Both the position numbers and the translations under genes were made by a program. A model generated the notes under the pieces. It was not told where the DNA came from, ran no database searches, and worked only from the letters and a program-made list of their open reading frames with translations. Below are positions 1 to 4,539 of a stretch of 6,183 nucleotides of DNA, piece after piece (within the stretch, counting starts at the first letter, position 1; the number at the start of each line of letters is the position of its first letter). Source of the DNA: an uncultured Desulfovibrio sp. (GTDB taxonomy: Bacteria > Desulfobacterota > Desulfovibrionia > Desulfovibrionales > Desulfovibrionaceae). The stretch is from contig CAMWVJ010000074.1 in assembly GCA_947177645.1 (NCBI GenBank), forward strand, positions 1-6,183. The letters are read 5' to 3'.

Positions 1-1
1 C

Positions 2-229
2 GACCTGCCCGCCGAGATCCGCGACGAGGAGGCCCAGTTCAAGAGCGCGGTGGCCCTCTTGCCCGAGCAGCTCGACCTCGCGGACACGCTGGAGAAGATC
101 GAGGCCGCGCTCATCCGGCGGGCCCTCGTGCGCGCGGACCTTGTGCAGGTCAAGGCTGCGGAATATTTGGGCATTTCCAAGAGCCTGCTCCAGTACAAGC
201 TCAAGAAATACGGCATCACGGGGCATTAG
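2..229 (+). CDS. C-terminal end of a Fis-family transcriptional regulator (probable sigma-54-dependent activator), partial
   Basis: Frame 2 is open from the left edge to a TAG at 227-229 and gives the last 75 residues of a protein whose start lies outside the window. Visible residues 30-72 form a Fis-type DNA-binding domain: a helix resembling the usual (E)xxLIxxAL segment (IEAALIRRALVRA), then VKAAEYLGISKSLLQYKLKKYGI, which fits the helix-turn-helix with its recognition helix at SKSLLQYKLKK. This module ends NtrC-type activators, which use an AAA+ domain to open sigma-54 promoters. That upstream part is not visible, so the sigma-54 assignment is inferred from the tail. The stretch before the helices (residues 1-29) is acidic and linker-like. 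The cytochrome gene follows 147 bases later on the same strand, but I found no -24/-12 sigma-54 promoter in between, so control of that gene by this regulator is not shown. A Fis-domain regulator of another architecture remains possible. Confidence 0.85.
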   Translation, partial: DLPAEIRDEEAQFKSAVALLPEQLDLADTLEKIEAALIRRALVRADLVQVKAAEYLGISKSLLQYKLKKYGITGH

Positions 230-239
230 GGCATTTTCG

Positions 240-269
240 TTGGAAATTTTCCGCGTTTCCGGCCATAAT
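240..269 (+). promoter_or_regulatory. Candidate sigma-70-type promoter for the cytochrome c3 gene
   Basis: TTGGAA (240-245) and CATAAT (264-269) are separated by 18 bases. They match the -35 and -10 consensus at 4 of 6 and 5 of 6 positions. The site lies in an AT-richer patch right after the regulator's stop codon, which stands out in this GC-rich window. Transcription would begin near 276 and leave a leader of about 100 bases before the cytochrome start at 377. The call rests on consensus matching alone. Confidence 0.45.
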
Positions 270-376
270 GGGCGCCGGACGGCCTGACAAAAGTTCCTGC
301 GTGGCCGGCGAGGCCCGTGCGTGGCTGCGGAGCGCCCCGGCGCCCCGCGCTGAAACCCTCTAGCCGAGGAGCGAAG

Positions 377-820
377 ATGAAATCTCTCTGCATCGGGCTC
401 TGCGCCCCTGTTCTCGTGATCCTTGTGCTCGGAGCCATGGCTCCGGCCGCGCACGCCAAGAACCTCCTGGACCTGGGCGAGCCCATGGAGCTTGATGCGG
501 GCAAGTCGCCGCGGATGTATGTGACCTTCAACCACAGCTCGCACAAGAAGATCGCCTGCCGTACCTGCCACCACGAAGGGCTGCCCGGCAACCGCTACGC
601 CGCCTGCACCAACGAGGAGTGCCATTCCCTCGTCGGGCCTTCCGAGCGCGACCCCATGAGCGTCTACATGGCTTACCACGCGCCGGATACCGACCGCTCC
701 TGTTACGGCTGCCACAAGAAGCTCGCCGGCAAGTATCCCAATTTCAAGGGCTGCCAGCCCTGCCACATGACGCCGCAGGGCAAGAAGCTGGCTGCGGAAA
801 CGGCGGCGCCCAAGATGTAG
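377..820 (+). CDS. Periplasmic tetraheme cytochrome c3
   Basis: A 147-residue precursor of a class III multiheme cytochrome. In sulfate reducers this family carries electrons in the periplasm, typically between hydrogenases or formate dehydrogenases and membrane redox complexes. Residues 1-27 are a Sec signal peptide (Lys2, hydrophobic core 10-22, AHA cleavage site), leaving about 120 mature residues, the usual size. Four heme sites are visible: CRTCH (61-65), CTNEECH (77-83, with four residues between the cysteines), CYGCH (109-113) and CQPCH (126-130). The expected sixth-ligand histidines are also present: His53 and His56 in FNHSSH, His66 after the first heme site, and His101 in MAYH, so all hemes should be bis-histidine. 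The mature chain has about 16 Lys/Arg against 12 Asp/Glu. I chose ATG 377 because AGGAG (367-371) sits 5 bases upstream and the signal peptide starts there; a GTG at 317 would add 20 residues ahead of it. Type I versus type II c3 is left open: no tmcB-like membrane partner gene follows. Confidence 0.93.
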   Translation: MKSLCIGLCAPVLVILVLGAMAPAAHAKNLLDLGEPMELDAGKSPRMYVTFNHSSHKKIACRTCHHEGLPGNRYAACTNEECHSLVGPSERDPMSVYMAYHAPDTDRSCYGCHKKLAGKYPNFKGCQPCHMTPQGKKLAAETAAPKM

Positions 821-833
821 GCGCGCGTGGCGG

Positions 834-860
834 CCGGGGCCGGGCATTTCGCGGCCCCGG
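834..860 (+). other. GC-rich stem-loop between the cytochrome c3 and NTF2-like genes
   Basis: CCGGGGCCG (834-842) and CGGCCCCGG (852-860) form a perfect 9-base-pair stem with a 9-base loop, 14 bases after the cytochrome stop codon. No T-tract follows, so it is not a standard intrinsic terminator. It could partly reduce read-through, or protect the 3' end of a processed cytochrome message and so favour cytochrome over the downstream genes. Both roles are inferred. Confidence 0.5.
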
Positions 861-910
861 AGGACGGAGAAGTTGGGGAAGGGGCGCCTTGGGGCAACGG
901 GAGGGAGCGA

Positions 911-1312
911 ATGCCGGTTGCAGAAGACGTGTCATCGGCGCTCAAGCTGTATGTGAGATCCATAGAAGAGGCGGAAGACCTGGCCCTGGCCGAAAAAGTG
1001 TGGGAAACCACGGACGCCGCCTCCCTGATCTGGCCCCTGGGCTGGGAGCGCGGCTGGAGGAACATCCGCAAAAATTTCTATGAAACGGTGATGGCGGGCA
1101 GGTTCCGCGACCGGCGCCTCTCCATCGTGGGCGAGCCTGTCCTCCGGCAGTTTGACGGTTTTTGCCTGCTCGAGTTTGCATGGGACTTTGCGGCCCTCTC
1201 CCGGGAGGACGGCGCCAAGGTCGCCACCAGGGGCCGCGAAAGCCAGGTCTGGCTGGTGCATGGCGGCGCCCCCAGGCTCGCGCATGTCCATTATTCCCTG
1301 AGGATGGAGTGA
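911..1312 (+). CDS. NTF2-like / SnoaL-like family protein of unknown function
   Basis: A 133-residue protein with no signal peptide or membrane segment, so probably cytoplasmic. Its layout fits the NTF2-like alpha+beta barrel (SnoaL/DUF4440-type). An N-terminal helix (residues 5-33) is followed by a short segment with an aromatic patch (W41-PLGWERGW-49). Next come a helix (50-62) and several strands: RLSIVGEPVLRQF (69-81), FCLLEFAWDFAAL (84-96), a SQVWLV strand (111-116) and a final RLAHVHYSLRM strand (122-132). The closing LxHVHYS pattern is typical of the fold. Members range from small enzymes to ligand-binding or association domains, and nothing here fixes a substrate. ATG 911 is preferred because GGGAGG (899-904) lies 6 bases upstream and the first helix starts soon after. 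An in-frame GTG at 827 would add 28 residues that overlap the upstream stem-loop and look non-coding. The gene sits 90 bases after the cytochrome gene on the same strand. Confidence 0.8.
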   Translation: MPVAEDVSSALKLYVRSIEEAEDLALAEKVWETTDAASLIWPLGWERGWRNIRKNFYETVMAGRFRDRRLSIVGEPVLRQFDGFCLLEFAWDFAALSREDGAKVATRGRESQVWLVHGGAPRLAHVHYSLRME

Positions 1313-1396
1313 TACGGCTTTTTCCCGCGCTCCCGGTGTGGCCCTGGCCGGGGCCTGTCCGGGGGCGCCCCCACCCTGCTCCTGAGCGAGGCCCCC
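1313..1396 (+). other. Spacer between the NTF2-like and SGNH genes with a 12-base palindrome
   Basis: This 84-base spacer is very GC-rich. It contains GGGGGCGCCCCC (1361-1372), a perfect palindrome with no room for a loop, which could be a protein-binding site or chance in such a composition. I see no convincing -35/-10 pair and no terminator. The Shine-Dalgarno for the next gene is weak: GAGG at 1388-1391, 5 bases before the ATG. Confidence 0.3.
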
Positions 1397-2233
1397 ATGA
1401 AAAAAGTGCTCTGTGCCTTGTGTGCCGCTCTCTGCGTTGCCCTTTCCCCCGGCAACGCCCTTGCGGAGGACGCCATCCTGAAGCCCCTCGTGACCCGTCT
1501 TGCCAAGGCGCCCAAGTCGGTGCTGCTCGTGGGCAATTCCTTCATGTATTACAATAACGGCGTCGGCGCCTACGCTCGCCAGATCAGCGGGGACCAGCAC
1601 GAGCCCATGAGCTTCACCATGGCCACCATCGGGGGCGCGGGCCTCGACTGGCACCTCGTGAAAAGCTATCTCAGGCCCAATGGCCTGAGGAGCTATTCCA
1701 CCACCAGCGACGGCAGCAACCGGCTCATCTTTCACGAATACCCGGACGGCAAGATCTTCGATGCCGTCATCCTGCAGGACAACAGCCAGGGGCCTATCCA
1801 CCCCGAGCTTTCAAAGCTGTTCCGCAAATATGCGGCCATCCACTGCAAGGACATCCGCGAGGTGGGCTCCGAGCCGCTGATCATGATGACCTGGGCCTAT
1901 GCCGACAAGCCGGAGATGACCGCGCAGCTCGCCAACGCCACCATTGAGGTCGCCAACGAGAACAGGGCCATGGTGGTGCCCGTGGGCCTCGCCTTCGCCA
2001 ACGCCCAAAAGGGCCGGCCCGACTTGAGGCTCATCGTGGCCGACAACCGCCACCCCACCCCGGCGGGCACCTATCTCGAGGGCTGCGTCATTTTCGCCAC
2101 GCTTTCGGGCAAGTCGCCCGTGGGTTCCAAGTGCACCGGCGTGGGCGACGCGCGGATCTCCGAGGCCGACGCCCGCTATTTGCAGGAAGTGGCCTGGCAG
2201 ACGGTGAAGGACTTTTTCGGCTGGAACGAATAA
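1397..2233 (+). CDS. Exported SGNH/GDSL-type hydrolase-like protein
   Basis: A 278-residue protein with a Sec signal peptide (KK at 2-3, hydrophobic core, ALA cleavage near residue 23) and no lipobox, so probably periplasmic or secreted. After cleavage it shows the blocks of the SGNH hydrolase fold. VLLVGNSFMYYNNG (42-55) has GNS in place of the usual GDS, with candidate nucleophile Ser48. ATIGGAG (76-82) would supply the block II glycine. AVILQDNSQG (around 123-132) fits block III, the oxyanion region. DNRHPTPAGTYL (starting at Asp216) has the D-x-x-H of block V, with Asp216 and His219 completing a triad. Families like this act on ester-linked acyl or acetyl groups, often on carbohydrates; the substrate here is unknown. 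The segment EGCVIFATLSGKSPVG after block V resembles SGNH-type proteins of the DUF4886 kind, an assignment from memory of the pattern. The gene follows the NTF2-like gene by 84 bases and ends before a strong terminator. No function linking it to the cytochrome is evident. Confidence 0.82.
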   Translation: MKKVLCALCAALCVALSPGNALAEDAILKPLVTRLAKAPKSVLLVGNSFMYYNNGVGAYARQISGDQHEPMSFTMATIGGAGLDWHLVKSYLRPNGLRSYSTTSDGSNRLIFHEYPDGKIFDAVILQDNSQGPIHPELSKLFRKYAAIHCKDIREVGSEPLIMMTWAYADKPEMTAQLANATIEVANENRAMVVPVGLAFANAQKGRPDLRLIVADNRHPTPAGTYLEGCVIFATLSGKSPVGSKCTGVGDARISEADARYLQEVAWQTVKDFFGWNE

Positions 2234-2306
2234 TCGAACTGCACACGGCCTTTGCCGGCGCCTGTGCAGAACGCCGCGGGACGCCCTGCCGCTGCCAGAC
2301 TTCCGT

Positions 2307-2360
2307 AAAAAACAGCCCCTTTCCCCGCCAGTCTCGGCCGGGAAAGGGGCTGGTTTTTTT
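2307..2360. terminator. Bidirectional intrinsic terminator between the SGNH gene and htpG
   Basis: CAGCCCCTTTCCC (2313-2325) and GGGAAAGGGGCTG (2340-2352) form a perfect 13-base-pair stem with a 14-base loop. Seven T's follow on the + strand (2354-2360). Six A's precede the stem (2307-2312) and read as a U-tract on the - strand. The element can therefore end transcription from both sides, as expected between two convergent genes (SGNH stop at 2233, htpG stop at 2388). Confidence 0.93.
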
Positions 2361-2387
2361 GCGCAGGCGCCCGCAGGGGCGCGGCGA

Positions 2388-4334
2388 CTAGATCTTCTTC
2401 ACTTCCACATACCAGGCCGCGGCCTCGGTGAGCAGACGGTTCTCGCGCGTGGCCAGCGCCTGCGGGTCCTTGAGGTAGCCGTCCAGCAGGAGGCAACTGT
2501 CAAAAAGGTTCTGGGTCATGTCAGAGAGCACACGGTCCTCACGGTCGGCCTTGAAGATGGTGAGCATGCTGCGCAACAGCGGATGGTCGCGGTTGACCTC
2601 CAGCACCTTGACGGGCAGGGAGTCGTCCTTGTTCATCACCTTGAGCAGCTTTTCCATGGAGGCGGTCATGCCGCCGTCGGGCGAGACGAGCACGGCCGGG
2701 CTGTCGGCGAGGCGCCGCGAGACGCGCACTTCCGTCACCTTGTCGCCCAAAACCTCCTTCATGCGGGCCATGAGGCCGTCGAAGGAGGTGGAATCGTCCT
2801 CGGAGAGCGGGGCCACTTCCTCGGGCTTCTCCTTGTCCTCAAAGGCGGCCAGCGCGTCGTCGCCGGCGGTCTCCACGGCCTTGAACTCCCAGTCCTTGTA
2901 GGAGCCGAGGCCGTCCATGACGAACTCGTCCACCGGCTCAAAGAGGAAGAGCGCCTCGATGCCCTTCTTCTTAAAAATCTCCATGTGCGGGTTGAGGCGC
3001 GCGGCCTCGCGATTGGGCGCCGTCACATACCAGATGGTCTTCTGCCCCTCGGGCGCGCGGGCCATGTAGTCGTCGAGGCTCGTCAGGGCCTCGGCGTCGG
3101 GCAGCGCCGAGGAATTGAAGCGCAGAAGCGCGGCCACGCGCTCGCGGTTGACGAAATCGTGATAGCCGAGCTTGAAGACCTTGCCGTGCAGGCGCCAGAA
3201 GCGGTTATACTTCTCCACGTCGTCGCGGGCCATGACCTCGAGGTGGGAGAGGGTCTGCTTGACGATGACCTGGTTGATCTTGCGCAGGATGATGTTTTCC
3301 TGCAGGGTCTCGCGCGAGATGTTGAGCGGCAGGTCTTCGGTGTCCACCACGCCCTTGAGGAAGGCCAGGTATTCGGGGATGAGCTCCTTGTTGCGGTGCT
3401 GGATGAGCACCCGGCGCGCGTAGAGGTCAAGGCCCCAGTAGTCGCGGTCGGCGCCGAAGAAGTCCATGCTCGAATCGGGGATGAAGAGCAGGGCCGTAAA
3501 CTGCACGGGCACGTCCACGGCGATGTGCTCCACGTCCAGCGGGTCCTTGCCGTCATAGGTGATGGCCTTGTAGAAGGCGGCGTAGTCCTCCTTCTTCACG
3601 CTGCTTTTCGGCTCGCGCCAGAGCGCGGGCTGGGTGTTCACGCGCTCGCCGTCCACGAAGATGGGGAAGGGCACGAAGGCGGAATGCTTGCGGATGGCCG
3701 ACTCCACGCGGAATTTCTCGGCGTATTCGAGGCAGTCGTCCTTGAGGTGGGCGGTGATGACGGTGCCGCGCACGGGCTCGGGCGCCGTGCTTTCCTCCAC
3801 GGTGTAGGTGCCGAGGCCGTCGCTCGTCCACACATGGGCCGGGACATCCTCATTGGCAAAAGCCGGGCGCGACGTGACCTCCACCTTGTCGGCCACCATG
3901 AACACGGAATAGAAGCCCACGCCGAAACGGCCGATGATGCTGGCCGCGTCCGCCGTGGCCGCGGCCTCCTCGCCCTCGGGGTTCTTGGCGTTCTCGGCGG
4001 CGAGGTCGGCGAGGAAGGCCTCGGAGCCGGACTTGGCGATGGTGCCGAGGTTTTCGGCCAGCTCCTCGGCGGTCATGCCGAGGCCCGTGTCCGCGATGGT
4101 CAGGGTCTTGGCGTCCTTGTCAAGGGTGATGCGGATCTCCAGTGGCAGGTCGGGGTGGCGCGGCGTCTCGCCGCGGTTGACGCGGAAGCGCAGCTTGTCC
4201 AGCGCGTCCGAGGCGTTGGAGATGAGCTCGCGCAGGAAGATCTCGCGGTTGGTATAGAGCGAATGGGTGAGGATATTGAGGACCTTGCGCACTTCGGCGC
4301 GGAACTGGCGTTTTTTCTTGCCGTTTTCGGCCAT
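2388..4334 (-). CDS. htpG: Molecular chaperone HtpG (bacterial Hsp90)
   Basis: A complete 648-residue cytoplasmic Hsp90, close to the usual bacterial length. Hsp90 is an ATP-driven dimeric chaperone that helps client proteins fold under stress. The N-terminal GHKL ATPase domain shows FLRELISNASDALDK (33-47), with catalytic Glu36 and Mg-binding Asn40. It continues with IADTGLGM (80-87), where Asp82 contacts adenine, AKSGS (100-104), and GRFGVGFYS (135-143). The middle domain carries LPLNISRETLQ, where Arg341 matches the arginine that reaches the ATP gamma-phosphate. The C-terminal dimerisation domain follows, without the eukaryotic MEEVD tail. The stretch between AKSGS and GRFGVG, part of the ATP lid, is about 11 residues longer than in E. 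coli by my reading and is rich in Ala and Glu. The start was set by an AGGAGG 6 bases upstream; the frame stays open further upstream to 4730, but that stretch runs through the promoter region and antisense to lepA. The gene is divergent from lepA and convergent with the SGNH gene. Confidence 0.98.
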   Translation of the reverse strand: MAENGKKKRQFRAEVRKVLNILTHSLYTNREIFLRELISNASDALDKLRFRVNRGETPRHPDLPLEIRITLDKDAKTLTIADTGLGMTAEELAENLGTIAKSGSEAFLADLAAENAKNPEGEEAAATADAASIIGRFGVGFYSVFMVADKVEVTSRPAFANEDVPAHVWTSDGLGTYTVEESTAPEPVRGTVITAHLKDDCLEYAEKFRVESAIRKHSAFVPFPIFVDGERVNTQPALWREPKSSVKKEDYAAFYKAITYDGKDPLDVEHIAVDVPVQFTALLFIPDSSMDFFGADRDYWGLDLYARRVLIQHRNKELIPEYLAFLKGVVDTEDLPLNISRETLQENIILRKINQVIVKQTLSHLEVMARDDVEKYNRFWRLHGKVFKLGYHDFVNRERVAALLRFNSSALPDAEALTSLDDYMARAPEGQKTIWYVTAPNREAARLNPHMEIFKKKGIEALFLFEPVDEFVMDGLGSYKDWEFKAVETAGDDALAAFEDKEKPEEVAPLSEDDSTSFDGLMARMKEVLGDKVTEVRVSRRLADSPAVLVSPDGGMTASMEKLLKVMNKDDSLPVKVLEVNRDHPLLRSMLTIFKADREDRVLSDMTQNLFDSCLLLDGYLKDPQALATRENRLLTEAAAWYVEVKKI

Positions 4335-4340
4335 GGGGAA

Positions 4341-4346
4341 CCTCCT
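4341..4346 (-). promoter_or_regulatory. Ribosome binding site that fixes the htpG start
   Basis: On the - strand this reads AGGAGG, a full Shine-Dalgarno match, 6 bases before the ATG at 4334-4332. It settles the start inside a reading frame that continues upstream by a further 132 codons. Confidence 0.9.
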
Positions 4347-4384
4347 GGGTGTGATGCCGGCCGGCCTCCGGGGCCCGGCGGCGG

Positions 4385-4400
4385 AAGGGCGAATGCCCTT
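4385..4400 (-). other. Stem-loop at or near the 5' end of the htpG message
   Basis: AAGGGC and GCCCTT form a perfect 6-base-pair stem around a 4-base loop (ATTC on the - strand). If the candidate promoter at 4406-4433 is right, transcription starts near 4399 and this hairpin begins the transcript. A second, GC-rich imperfect stem lies at 4360-4379 (GCCGGCC with GGCCCGGC, one bulge), between it and the ribosome binding site. A 5'-terminal hairpin can stabilise a message. Neither stem includes the Shine-Dalgarno, so a simple RNA thermometer is not supported. Confidence 0.45.
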
Positions 4401-4405
4401 GAAGA

Positions 4406-4433
4406 GAATTAAGCCCGGCGGGGGCGGCGTCAA
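4406..4433 (-). promoter_or_regulatory. Candidate htpG promoter
   Basis: On the - strand TTGACG (from 4433) and TAATTC (ending at 4406) are separated by 16 bases. The -35 matches the sigma-70 consensus at 5 of 6 positions; the -10 is weak. The preceding CCC gives CCCTTGAC, which also resembles the CTTGA core of heat-shock sigma-32 -35 elements, but no CCCCAT-like -10 is present. The leader would be about 65 bases. I found no CIRCE inverted repeat, so HrcA control is not supported. Confidence 0.4.
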
Positions 4434-4477
4434 GGGCCGGGAGGCGCACCCATCTTGGCCGCCAGCGCCGGCCGGCG

Positions 4478-4506
4478 TGGACTTTGGGCCGGCCTTGGGA
4501 TAGGAT
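4478..4506 (+). promoter_or_regulatory. Candidate lepA promoter
   Basis: TGGACT (4478-4483) and TAGGAT (4501-4506) have an ideal 17-base spacing, and each matches the sigma-70 consensus at 4 of 6 positions. Transcription would start near 4513, leaving a leader of about 27 bases. The -35 overlaps nothing, but it directly follows the palindrome CGCCGGCCGGCG (4466-4477). Confidence 0.45.
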
Positions 4507-4539
4507 ATTGCGCCAATCGCCCAAGCGCAGGAAGGTTCC

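Noticed and set aside
230..376. Sigma-54 (-24/-12) promoter ahead of the cytochrome gene
   Set aside because: The Fis-type regulator upstream made it worth looking for, but no GG and GC pair at the required 10-base spacing with a TGGCAC/TTGC context was found.
932..1801. 289-codon - strand frame across the NTF2-like and SGNH genes
   Set aside because: It spans two + strand genes and the spacer between them. Its composition is that of a shadow frame, and no ribosome binding site or domain was seen.
2583..4412. 609-codon open frame on the + strand opposite htpG
   Set aside because: It lies wholly antisense to a clearly conserved chaperone gene. Its translation is low-complexity, rich in His, Val, Gly and Glu, as expected from reading GC-biased codons backwards, and shows no recognisable domain.
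4335..4539. CIRCE operator for HrcA control of htpG
   Set aside because: No TTAGCACTC-N9-GAGTGCTAA or near match is present.
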